Made by a program: the position numbers and the translations under genes. A model generated the notes under the pieces. It had not been told where the DNA came from and made no database searches. It was given only the letters and a program-made list of their open reading frames with translations. 64,000 nucleotides of DNA from Planctomycetota bacterium (GTDB lineage Bacteria; Planctomycetota; UBA1135; GCA-002686595), in NCBI GenBank assembly GCA_947484275.1, contig CANKOY010000011.1:1-64000 (forward strand). The letters run 5' to 3'. Shown piece after piece: positions 19,049 through 27,034 of the stretch (within the stretch, counting starts at the first letter, position 1; every line of letters starts with the position of its first letter).

Positions 19049-19783
19049 TCAGCGTGCAGGCGTCCAGTTGTTCGTGTCGTTGGCCAACAATCCGTTCAGC
19101 GGAAGCTCCGAGCCCATGTCGTTGGCCGTGGAAAAAGCCGCGTCGAAAGGCGGCCCGCCCGCGATGCCCGAATATCCAACCGCCCCGCGGTTGTTCATCT
19201 GCAACATCTGCCCCGCCTGGTTCATGAAGTAGACCGTGTTGCCCGTGGAACCGCGCGCCACGGGCCAGGCGTAGGCGCACCACAGGGTCGAGCAATTGTC
19301 CGGATCGGGGAACGGCGCCGCGTTCTTGCCGCCGTTCGGATCCTCGGCGAGGCCAGGAACCGCGCCGCCCACGGTGGCGCCGGGCAACCAGATCTGGAAG
19401 TAGTATCCGCCGCGCTGCACGCAGCGTGAAACCACGTTTCCCATCCCGGAAACAAGGCTACTCGGGTCGAGCTCGTCAATGCCGACGATCCCGGCGGCAG
19501 GCACTCCACCGGCGCTGACTCGCGCCGGCTGCAGGCCCGAGAGCTCGCCAAAGTAGCCGTGCTCCCCGGCGCCGTTGCCATTGCTGTCGATGCTGCCCGA
19601 GGCCAGGGCCTGGGACTGTGCCGTGGCAATCGTGCGCAGGGTGCCGATTGCGTTGGACTCGTTGGCGGAGGAGCGCGCGCCGACCAGTTTCGGGATCGCA
19701 ACCGCCGCGATGATGGCGATGATTGCGACCACGATCATGAGTTCCAGCAGCGTGAAGCCGGCCCGTCGATTGAGATTCATCAT
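19049..19783 (-). CDS. Type IV pilin-like / pseudopilin (prepilin N-methylation) protein
   Basis: A 244-residue prepilin-like protein. The start MMNLNRRAG-FTLLELMIVV carries the type III signal: short basic leader, G|F cleavage site, Glu5 of the mature protein and a long hydrophobic helix (IVVAIIAIIAAVAIP). A second ATG three bases in would also serve. The C-terminal region is Gly/Asn-rich with an aromatic GGYYFQIWLPG block and paired cysteines (NCSTLWCAYAWP), as in planctomycete DUF1559/pilin-like proteins. Role is probably in a pilus or type II secretion-like assembly; no other assembly gene is in the window. Convergent with phnE. Confidence 0.85.
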   Translation of the reverse strand: MMNLNRRAGFTLLELMIVVAIIAIIAAVAIPKLVGARSSANESNAIGTLRTIATAQSQALASGSIDSNGNGAGEHGYFGELSGLQPARVSAGGVPAAGIVGIDELDPSSLVSGMGNVVSRCVQRGGYYFQIWLPGATVGGAVPGLAEDPNGGKNAAPFPDPDNCSTLWCAYAWPVARGSTGNTVYFMNQAGQMLQMNNRGAVGYSGIAGGPPFDAAFSTANDMGSELPLNGLLANDTNNWTPAR

Positions 19784-20012
19784 GGAGCGAATGCGTCTGG
19801 CTTGGTCCGGGCCGAGGTGCCGGAGTTTTTTCCTGCACGTCCATCGGCTGTGACTCTGGGAGCCCTGGAGCCCAAATCCCGTTTCAGAAGTGTCGCGCGG
19901 CCTCCGGCGCATGGACGAGTCCGGCGGGCTCTGGTACCAATGCCTGCGGGGACCCATGCAGAGAAAGCGTTTCACGGTGATCGGCGTCGAATTCGCGCCC
20001 TGGGCGGCCGGG

Positions 20013-21230
20013 ATGAGGCTGTCTCTTGTGGCCGTAGTCCTTTTTTGCCTGTGTCCCATATCAGCCAGCGCGCCACAGGAGGAGGGCGGGCGAACGCGCA
20101 TGCTGAGGTTCGTGCCCGAGCGCGCCGCTGAATGCGGGGTCAAGACGGGCATCGTGTACCACGCTGGCGCCGAAGCCGCCCTGTCGCTGACCTTCGATCT
20201 CTACACCCCGCCTGGCTTCAAGGGCGAGCGCGCACTGCCCCTGGTCGTGTTCGTCAACGGCGTGGGCTATCGCGATCTCAAGGACTGGGGTCAGTACACC
20301 GGCTGGGCGCGCGCCGCTGCCTGCGAGGGTATGGCCGCGGTGACCTACCAGGCCACCACCAACCGCGCCGCGGACGACCTCGAGCTCCTGATGCTCTACC
20401 TCAAGGAGCACGGGGCTGAGCTGTCGCTCGATGCGTCAAATGTCGCCTGGTGGGCCTGCTCGGACAACGTCTCGCGCGCCCTGCCCCTGGCCATGGCAGG
20501 CCCACGCCCTTATTTGCGTTGCGCGGTTTTTTTCTACGGCATGCCCGAGCAGTGGCCGGCCGTGATTCGACCTGATTTGCCGCTGTTCATCGTCAAAGCC
20601 GGCGTGGACACGCCGGAACTCAACACGCGCATCGATCGTTTCGCGCTTCAGGCTGCGGCCGCGAACGTGGACATGACGTACGTGGTCCACGCATCGGCGC
20701 GCCATGCGTTCGACGTCAACGAAGACTCCGTGCGCACGCGCGACATCATCCAGGACACGCTCAAGTTCATGCGCACGCAGTTGTCGACTCAACTGCAGAG
20801 CGAATCCGAGGTGGCCGCCCTGGAGCGGCGCGCGCGATTGGCGTATTTCCGCTCCGACTGGGCCGAAATGGCGCGCGCCTACGAGGCCTTGGCAAAGCTC
20901 AAGCCCGATAACGGCGAAGCGCACTATCGACTGGGTTACGCGCGGATTTTCCTGGGTCGATTCGCCGAAGCGGTGGCGGACTTCGAGCGCTCGGCGGATC
21001 TAGATTTCATGCGTCCGTCTTCGACCTACAACGTCGCTTGCTGTCGATCTCGGCTTGGGGAAATCGACAGCGCCCTCGCCACGCTGCGCTTGGCCCTCGA
21101 GCGCGGATTCGAAAATCAGGCATTGATCAAAGAAGACCCGGACCTCGCGAACCTGCGCGGCGATCCGCGATTCGGGGAGTTGATGAAGGAATGGCTAGAG
21201 AAAAAAACCGGCGGCGACAAACGCCCCTGA
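20013..21230 (+). CDS. Exported alpha/beta-hydrolase-fold protein with C-terminal TPR repeats
   Basis: A 405-residue protein; the ATG at 20013 starts a signal peptide (RLSLVAVVLFCLCPISASA), and earlier in-frame starts (19890, 19956) add sequence without a signal. Residues about 40-250 look like a dienelactone-hydrolase/esterase-type fold (LTFDLYTPPGFKGERALPLVVFVNG, a GYRDLKDWGQY cap, HASARHAFDVNED with a candidate catalytic His). The expected nucleophile elbow GxSxG reads A-C-S-D-N, so the flanking glycines are missing and activity is doubtful. Residues about 285-385 contain TPR-like helices (LAKLKPDNGEAHYRLGYARI). Its 3' end overlaps the ogt-alkA start by 40 bp. Confidence 0.75.
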   Translation: MRLSLVAVVLFCLCPISASAPQEEGGRTRMLRFVPERAAECGVKTGIVYHAGAEAALSLTFDLYTPPGFKGERALPLVVFVNGVGYRDLKDWGQYTGWARAAACEGMAAVTYQATTNRAADDLELLMLYLKEHGAELSLDASNVAWWACSDNVSRALPLAMAGPRPYLRCAVFFYGMPEQWPAVIRPDLPLFIVKAGVDTPELNTRIDRFALQAAAANVDMTYVVHASARHAFDVNEDSVRTRDIIQDTLKFMRTQLSTQLQSESEVAALERRARLAYFRSDWAEMARAYEALAKLKPDNGEAHYRLGYARIFLGRFAEAVADFERSADLDFMRPSSTYNVACCRSRLGEIDSALATLRLALERGFENQALIKEDPDLANLRGDPRFGELMKEWLEKKTGGDKRP

Positions 21231-22474
21231 TCGCGCGCGCCAACTCCCATCGACTGTTCGACTCCAGCGTCGGTCCCCTGGCCGTGGCCTGGAACGAGCG
21301 CGGCCTGGTGGGCGTGCAGTTGCCGGAGTCCTCGGCGAAAAAGACCGTGGAGCGTCTGGCGGCCCGCGCAAACTCCAGTGCTGACCTTGGGGCAACGGCG
21401 CCGAAGTGGGTCGAGCGCGTGGTCGAGTCCATGCGCGCCCTGCTTTCGGGCGCGCCCGCGGATTTTTCTGCCGTGCCCCTGGACGACGGGAAAATTCCGG
21501 AGTTCCACAGCCGCGTGTACGCAGCCCTGCGGCGCGTGCCCCAGGGCCAGACCAGAACCTACGGCGAGTTGGCCGTGGCCGCAGGAAGCCCTGATGCCGC
21601 GCGTGCCGTGGGGCAGGCCATGCGCAAAAATCCCTGGCCCCTGGTCGTGCCCTGCCACCGCGTGCTCGCCGCAGACGGGCGACTGTGTGGATTCTCCGCG
21701 GCGGGAGGTTTGGAACTCAAGGCCACGCTGTTGCGGGCCGAGTCCGCGATCCCAGCACAAAAGCGCCGCGCCCTGAAACCCAAGACGTTGCAGGCGAAGG
21801 CGAAAACTCTGGACCCCAAAGTGGCCCTGCGGCACCTGCGCAAATCAGACGAGCGTTTGTCGACGCTGATCGACCGCGTTCCGTACACGCTCGCGTCCGC
21901 GACCGTCGGGACCACCCTCGAGGCTTTGCTGCGAACGATCGTGTACCAGCAGCTGAACGGCAAGGCAGCGGCGACGATCCATGGGCGCGTGCTCGATCTG
22001 CTGCCCGGGAAGCGGGTCGAAGCGAACGCGCTTTTGTCCATCGAGCCGACGAGACTGCGCGCCGCGGGCTTGTCCCACGCGAAAATCGCCGCGGCCCGCG
22101 ACCTGGCCCAGCGCGCGGCGAACGGCGAGATCCCGTCGCTCGCGGAACTCTCGCTCATGGACGACGAAGCGATCGTCGAACGCCTGAGTGAAGTGCGCGG
22201 AATCGGTCGTTGGAGCGTGGAGATGCTCTTGATGTTCTGGCTCGGACGTCCCGACGTGCTGCCCCTCGGGGACTTCGGCGTGCGCCAGGGGTTCATGCAT
22301 TTGATGGGCCGCAAGGAACAACCCTCTGCGGAGCAACTGGAGCGTCACGCCGAACGTTGGCGGCCCTACCGCAGCGTCGCCTCGTGGTACATGTGGCGCG
22401 CTGTGGACGAGGCGCGCGCGGCACTGGCGGAGAAGCCCGCGCCCACGTCGCGCAAGCTGTCGAAAGCGCGGTGA
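21191..22474 (+). CDS. Fused O6-alkylguanine-DNA alkyltransferase and AlkA-type 3-methyladenine DNA glycosylase
   Basis: DNA alkylation repair bifunctional protein, 427 residues from ATG 21191. Residues about 10-180 are Ogt/MGMT: FHSRVYAALRRVPQGQTRTYGELA (DNA-binding helix-turn-helix and Tyr), then the acceptor motif PCHRV with Cys155. A Lys-rich linker (about 185-205) leads to an HhH-GPD glycosylase (about 210-400): LEALLRTIVYQQLNGKAA, helix-hairpin-helix EVRGIGRWSVE and catalytic Asp361 in LPLGDFGVRQG. One protein would reverse O6-alkylguanine by suicidal methyl transfer and excise N3-alkylpurines. Its stop overlaps the next gene's GTG start (GTGA). A start inside the hydrolase gene is somewhat uncertain. 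Confidence 0.9.
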   Translation: MAREKNRRRQTPLIARANSHRLFDSSVGPLAVAWNERGLVGVQLPESSAKKTVERLAARANSSADLGATAPKWVERVVESMRALLSGAPADFSAVPLDDGKIPEFHSRVYAALRRVPQGQTRTYGELAVAAGSPDAARAVGQAMRKNPWPLVVPCHRVLAADGRLCGFSAAGGLELKATLLRAESAIPAQKRRALKPKTLQAKAKTLDPKVALRHLRKSDERLSTLIDRVPYTLASATVGTTLEALLRTIVYQQLNGKAAATIHGRVLDLLPGKRVEANALLSIEPTRLRAAGLSHAKIAAARDLAQRAANGEIPSLAELSLMDDEAIVERLSEVRGIGRWSVEMLLMFWLGRPDVLPLGDFGVRQGFMHLMGRKEQPSAEQLERHAERWRPYRSVASWYMWRAVDEARAALAEKPAPTSRKLSKAR

Positions 22475-23073
22475 GCAACGACTCCACCGACTGGGCGGCG
22501 CGCTACCGCGGGGCGGACACGCCCTGGGACCTCGGGGCGGCCCATCCTGAATTGCAGGCGCGCGTGCGCGAGCTAGCGAAGTTTCGCGAAGCGAGCGGAG
22601 GTCGCGCGCTCGTGGCGGGATGTGGCCGCGGCCACGACGCCCTGTGCCTGGCTGAGGCGGGCTGGCGCGTCACGGCGCTCGACATCGTTGATGCCACGGC
22701 GGGGGACTTGGGTCGGCGCTTGTCGCAACTCGGCGGGACTTTCCGTGTGGAGGACGCGCTCGGAGCGGGCAACGGGGAAAAATTCGACCTGGTTTTCGAG
22801 CACACGTTTTTCTGCGCCATCGATCCCGCGCTGCGTCCGCGCTGGGGCGCGTCCATGGGCCGCGCGCTGACTCAGGGCGGCGCGCTGTGCGCCTTGGTCT
22901 TTCCCGTGGGCAAGCCCGCGGCCGACGGCGGCCCGCCTTTTGGAAATTCCACTGCTGACATGCTCGCTGCCCTCGGGAGCGGATTTGTCGCGCGCCTGGA
23001 CCAGGTCGTGACCCACGGCGTCGCGCGCCGATCCTGGCCGGAGCGCTGGGTGGAATTCGCGCGCGCGGACTGA
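22471..23073 (+). CDS. TPMT-family class I SAM-dependent methyltransferase
   Basis: A 200-residue methyltransferase of the thiopurine S-methyltransferase-like family, which methylates S, Se or similar soft nucleophiles in characterised members. WAARYRGADTPWDLGAAHPEL at the N-terminus is typical of the family, followed by motif I RALVAGCGRGHDAL, VTALDIVDA (ribose-binding acid) and FDLVFEHTFFCAIDP. The GTG at 22471 overlaps the ogt-alkA stop by four bases, so expression is probably coupled to alkylation repair; a detoxification role is inferred. Upstream open frame is a shadow of the preceding gene. Confidence 0.85.
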   Translation: MSNDSTDWAARYRGADTPWDLGAAHPELQARVRELAKFREASGGRALVAGCGRGHDALCLAEAGWRVTALDIVDATAGDLGRRLSQLGGTFRVEDALGAGNGEKFDLVFEHTFFCAIDPALRPRWGASMGRALTQGGALCALVFPVGKPAADGGPPFGNSTADMLAALGSGFVARLDQVVTHGVARRSWPERWVEFARAD

Positions 23074-23172
23074 GGCGCGCGGTCGCAGAAGATTCGGGAG
23101 ATTCTTGACCGTCAGGGCGCGCTCGAGCGATCGAGCCCCTGGCGCGCGGCGTCGCGCTTGCTTGCTTCGTCC

Positions 23173-24804
23173 ATGGCGACTCCATTCCTTCTCCTGAGCT
23201 GTCTCGCCGTTGCCGGGCTGGGGTGTGGCCCGGCGGCCGCTGACGAATCCAATCGCGCGGCGCCGCCCGCCTCTTCCTCGCCGCGTTCAGCGGAGGACCC
23301 GCTTTCGGAAGTGGGCAAGGGACTCAAGTCCAGCCGCGTGCAGGATCGCAAGCGCGCTCTGAAGTCCCTGGTGGCGGATGGGTCGCCCGCAGCTTGGCGC
23401 GAAGTCTTCACCGCCTTCGCCGATCCCGAGTCCGAGGTGGGCGACGACGCACAGCTTTGGGCCGCGAAAATTGAGGATCCCTCGGTCGCGGAGCAACTGA
23501 CGGGACGCGCGGGACTGGCGAGCCGCGAACTTGGCGTGCGACTGCGCGCGGCGGAGGCCCTGGGTCGCGTCGCCTGCACCGTGGACGTCGCGCTGCTCCT
23601 GCGCGCCCTCGATGATCGCGAGAGCGAAGTGGCGCACTTAGCCCTGTGGTCCGTGGAGCGACTGGCCCGGGCCCAGCGAATTGGCGGGGACCAGGCCCGC
23701 GCCGCGGAGGACCTAGAGCGCGCGGCGCGCGGTCATCGCGACGGGTACGTCCGCGCCGCAGCCATTTGTGCTCGGGGAGCATTGTTCGCCAAGTCCAACC
23801 AGGCGCAGGACTCCGCTGCCGTCCTCGAAATGGCGAGGATCCTCAGGCGCTGCGGCGAAGATCGCGATCCGCGGGTCCGCTGCGCGGCGGCCATGGCCTG
23901 CGCGGAACTTCCGCGAGATGCCGCCGTGGCGGGGCTGGCTGCGTTCGCGCGCGATGAGCGCAGCGCGGTGCGTCTGGCGAGGATCGAGAGCCTCGAGCGC
24001 ATCGCATGCGCGGCCGGAGCCGCGGCACTGGTTAACTCCTTGGAGTTCGAGCCGATTCCCCGAGCGCGTCGCGCCTTGGTCGCGGCCCTGCAGCGATTGT
24101 CGGGACTCAAGCACCGCGACGACGTTCGACCCTGGCGCGATTGGGTGCGCGACCTGCCCAGCGATTGGAGACCGACGCTCCTGGTTCGTGAAACCGAACG
24201 CGACGGACCCGGGGCCCAGGGAGCGGCCCCCGGGGCGGCGCTCAGCGGCCAGACCAGCGCCCGTCCGAGCTTCGTCGGCCTGCAACTGACTTCGACGCGG
24301 ATCTGCTTCGCGATCGATTTCTCGGGATCGATGTGGACCCCGATGCCCGACGGGCGCATGCCGAAGGAACTGGTCGATGCGCGCTTGCGTTCGACGCTCG
24401 AGTCACTGGACGCGGCGACGCACTTCAATGTGGTGCCGTTCACGAACGAGATCTTGCCCTGGCGGCCAAAGCTCGTTCCGGCGAATCCCGGGAACGTGCG
24501 CACGGCGATCGCCGACTTCGAGGACTGCAAGGCGCGCGGAAGGGGCAACTTCTTTGACGCAGCGGTATTTGCGCTCGATGATCCTGAGGTCGAAACTCTG
24601 GTCAGCCTGACGGACGGCGTGCCCACGGGTGGCTTTCACTCGGACTTGGACTTGGTGCTCGCCCTGCTCCTGGAGCGCAACCGATTTCGGCGCGTCACTT
24701 TTGACACGGTGCTGGTGGACGCGCCTCCGGCCTCCGAGCGCCGCTTTCGGACCCTGGCCGAGGCCAGCGGCGGATGTCTGATCGTGACGGAGAAAGCAGA
24801 GTGA
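23173..24804 (+). CDS. Lipoprotein with HEAT-like repeats and a von Willebrand factor A domain
   Basis: A 543-residue envelope protein. The ATG at 23173 (MATPFLLLSC...) begins a lipoprotein signal with candidate lipobox GLGC; a TTG at 23158 is also in frame. Residues about 45-330 are Ala/Arg/Leu/Glu-rich helical pairs like HEAT/PBS repeats (SRELGVRLRAAEALGRVA, DPRVRCAAAMACAEL). Residues about 375-540 form a vWA domain with MIDAS motif DFSGS and a downstream TDG; both Asp are kept, so metal-dependent protein binding is plausible. This domain pairing occurs in planctomycete envelope proteins; partner unknown. Confidence 0.85.
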   Translation: MATPFLLLSCLAVAGLGCGPAAADESNRAAPPASSSPRSAEDPLSEVGKGLKSSRVQDRKRALKSLVADGSPAAWREVFTAFADPESEVGDDAQLWAAKIEDPSVAEQLTGRAGLASRELGVRLRAAEALGRVACTVDVALLLRALDDRESEVAHLALWSVERLARAQRIGGDQARAAEDLERAARGHRDGYVRAAAICARGALFAKSNQAQDSAAVLEMARILRRCGEDRDPRVRCAAAMACAELPRDAAVAGLAAFARDERSAVRLARIESLERIACAAGAAALVNSLEFEPIPRARRALVAALQRLSGLKHRDDVRPWRDWVRDLPSDWRPTLLVRETERDGPGAQGAAPGAALSGQTSARPSFVGLQLTSTRICFAIDFSGSMWTPMPDGRMPKELVDARLRSTLESLDAATHFNVVPFTNEILPWRPKLVPANPGNVRTAIADFEDCKARGRGNFFDAAVFALDDPEVETLVSLTDGVPTGGFHSDLDLVLALLLERNRFRRVTFDTVLVDAPPASERRFRTLAEASGGCLIVTEKAE

Positions 24805-24837
24805 GATCTGGCATGGATCGAGCGCTATTCTCAGTGC

Positions 24838-26007
24838 ATGCGCTACAGCTACACGATCATCGGTGCGGGGCGCCAAGGCGTCGCGATCGCTTACGACTTG
24901 GCCCTGCGCGGGGATGCGGCGCGGATCGTGCTGGGGGAGATGGACGAGCGCGTGGGCGCAGCGGCCGTGGAACGCCTGCGCCTACTCGCGCCGAGTTCGC
25001 CCTGCACCTTCGAGTCCCAGCGCTGCGATGCGTCGGATTCGAGTTCGGTGAGGATGGCGATCAAGAACACGAACGTGACGATCTCGGCGGCCCCGTACCG
25101 CTTCAATGCCCTGCTGGCCGAGCTGGCGATCGACTGCGGGAGTTCATTCTGTGACCTGGGGGGCAACACGCAGATCGTTCGCCGCGAACTGGCGCTCGAC
25201 GGCCGTGCACGCGCGCGCAGGGTCAGCGTAGTTCCCGATTGCGGCCTCGCGCCCGGACTTTCCAACCACTTGGCTGCACACGGAGTCGCAAGCCTCGATC
25301 AGCCGAGATCCGTGCGCGTTTTCTGCGGAGGACTGCCCCAGCGACCGGTCGGCCCCCTGGGCTACAAGCTCGTGTTCAGCTTCGAGGGCCTGATCAACGA
25401 ATACTCGGGCGTCGGGGAATACCTACGCGACGGCAAGCCAGTGAACGTGCCGGCCTTGACCGAGGTAGAAGCGGTGGAATTCGATGCTCCCATTGGCTCG
25501 CTGGAGGCTGCGGTGACTTCCGGAGGCACGAGTACCTGCCCGGAGAGCTGGCGCGGGCGACTGGAGCGCTACGAGTACAAGACGCTGCGCTGGCCAGGCC
25601 ACTGGAAGGTCGTTCGCGCGCTGTTCGAGCTAGGCGCCTTCGAGCCCGATCTGGTCCTTGACGATGGCCGGCGATTCGCTCCACGTGAAACCCTGCGCGC
25701 GCTCTTCGAATCACGGCTCGCCTATCCCGATGTCGACGACGTGGTGGTGTTGCGCGTTGTGGTCGAGGGACAGCACCAGGGCAAGGCGCGCTGCCTGACC
25801 TACGAACTGTTCGACCGGCGTGATCCGAAAACGGGTTTCAGTGCCATGGAGCGTTCGACCGCATTTCCTGCGGCCCTGGTGGCGCACTTGCAGGCGCGCG
25901 GTGAGGTGGCATCCGGCGCGGCGCCGCTGGAACTCAGCGTGCCGGCGAAGTTGTACTTCGACGAGCTTCCCCTGCACGACGTGCAGGTTCGACTGCGCGA
26001 CTCCTGA
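24838..26007 (+). CDS. Saccharopine dehydrogenase / lysine 6-dehydrogenase-like oxidoreductase
   Basis: A 389-residue NAD(P)-dependent enzyme. The N-terminus YTIIGAGRQGVAIAYDLA is a Rossmann GxGxxG motif. A mid region with VVPDCGLAPGLSNHLA and GGLPQRPVGPLGYKLVFSFEGLINEYSG is characteristic of the saccharopine-dehydrogenase/lysine-6-dehydrogenase family, in which lysine or saccharopine is oxidised at the epsilon amine. The C-terminal part is beta-rich. A role in lysine catabolism is likely but unproven. Its last 74 bases overlap the end of the oppositely oriented senB-like gene. It follows the vWA lipoprotein gene by 33 bp. Confidence 0.8.
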   Translation: MRYSYTIIGAGRQGVAIAYDLALRGDAARIVLGEMDERVGAAAVERLRLLAPSSPCTFESQRCDASDSSSVRMAIKNTNVTISAAPYRFNALLAELAIDCGSSFCDLGGNTQIVRRELALDGRARARRVSVVPDCGLAPGLSNHLAAHGVASLDQPRSVRVFCGGLPQRPVGPLGYKLVFSFEGLINEYSGVGEYLRDGKPVNVPALTEVEAVEFDAPIGSLEAAVTSGGTSTCPESWRGRLERYEYKTLRWPGHWKVVRALFELGAFEPDLVLDDGRRFAPRETLRALFESRLAYPDVDDVVVLRVVVEGQHQGKARCLTYELFDRRDPKTGFSAMERSTAFPAALVAHLQARGEVASGAAPLELSVPAKLYFDELPLHDVQVRLRDS

Positions 26008-27034
26008 GCGCCGCAACAGGCTGCAATTCAGCGAGAAGTTGCTTCCAGGCAGCGCGTTCCACGGCGGGCTCGAACTGCGGCGCAAGGCGTCGGCTCGCGG
26101 CCGCGAGGCGCGCGAGAAAGCGCGGCTCGCACTCCGCGCGCCGCATCAGTGCGGCCAATTCCGCGCTGTTTCCGGCCGTGAACAGCCCCGGATGGCGCGC
26201 CGAGAGAATCGAAACGCTGGCTGGAATGCGCGACGCAAGAATCGGGACACCCAGGGCCAGGGCCTCGCTGAACACCCCAGGGCCGCCTTCGATGCGCGAG
26301 GAGAGGATCAGAGCGCGCGACTTCGAAAGCAGGGTTAGGGCCGCGCGGCGCGAGAGCGGACCGAGCCAGCGATAGCGCGGGTTCGACTCGCCCTCACTGC
26401 GCGCCCGTAGCCCCAATGCGGGCTTGAGTGCCTTGCCTGCATGCAGCACTCGCACGCGAGATTCTGCGGGCAATCGCCTGGCGGCCAGGGCGGCGCGAAA
26501 AGGGTCCTTCTCCGCCCGCAGGTGACCGAGCAGCGCGAAATCAAAATGCGCGTCCGAAACTCGGTGGGGGAGCCTTGGCCCGTCGTAGGACTGCAGGATC
26601 GCGCGCGACTTCGGGCGCCAGCGCGGCCCGAGGACGCGCAGGCAGTCGGATTGCAGTCCGACGATCCGGCTCGCCGCGTCCAGGGCGCGCGCCATGATCG
26701 CGCTCGCGCCCAGGTGGGTGTAGACATCGGTTCCCGTGACCACGACGACGATCGGCAGCTCTGGCCGTTCCCGGCGCGCGCGCAGGATCGAGCGCGCGCC
26801 GCGCTGGGCATTGAGCACGATCAAGACGTCTGCGCGCCCGCCGTCCCAGGCTTCCAACACGCGCGCGCGGTGGCCCAAGGCCCGCAGCAGTCGCCCGTAG
26901 CGCATGGCGCTGACTCGATTCCCCGTGAGCGAGCCGCGCGGCGCCGGCGTCACGATGGCGATTCTGAGGCTCGGGGTCGGATTCGCTCTAGATCGCGAGC
27001 TCCGAGCTCGAACACCCCTCGCCCGCGTGGCCAT
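25934..27034 (-). CDS. senB: SenB-like selenosugar synthase (TIGR04348-type glycosyltransferase)
   Basis: A 366-residue GT-B glycosyltransferase that I match to SenB, the enzyme that makes a selenosugar from a UDP-sugar and selenophosphate in selenoneine biosynthesis. Family landmarks in order: RIAIVTPAPRGS, GNRVSAMRYGRLLRALGH, DVLIVLNAQR, VVTGTDVY, LLGHLRAEKDPFRAALAARR, NPRYRWLGPLSRRAAL, SSRIEGGPGVFSEALALG and PILASRI. A basic tail of about 30 residues extends past the usual end and overlaps the facing gene. Its ATG shares one base with the lpd stop (TGATG), so it is the last gene of the 2-oxoglutarate dehydrogenase operon. SenA and SenC are not in the window; TIGR04348 members of other function are possible. 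Confidence 0.8.
   Translation of the reverse strand: MATRARGVRARSSRSRANPTPSLRIAIVTPAPRGSLTGNRVSAMRYGRLLRALGHRARVLEAWDGGRADVLIVLNAQRGARSILRARRERPELPIVVVVTGTDVYTHLGASAIMARALDAASRIVGLQSDCLRVLGPRWRPKSRAILQSYDGPRLPHRVSDAHFDFALLGHLRAEKDPFRAALAARRLPAESRVRVLHAGKALKPALGLRARSEGESNPRYRWLGPLSRRAALTLLSKSRALILSSRIEGGPGVFSEALALGVPILASRIPASVSILSARHPGLFTAGNSAELAALMRRAECEPRFLARLAAASRRLAPQFEPAVERAAWKQLLAELQPVAALRSRAVEPARRAGEARRSTTSPAR

Noticed and set aside
20013-24804. Defence island suggested by the repair fusion, methyltransferase and vWA protein
   Set aside because: The methyltransferase is TPMT-like rather than DNA-modifying, and the HEAT/vWA protein is a lipoprotein; no nuclease, helicase or ATPase partner is present.
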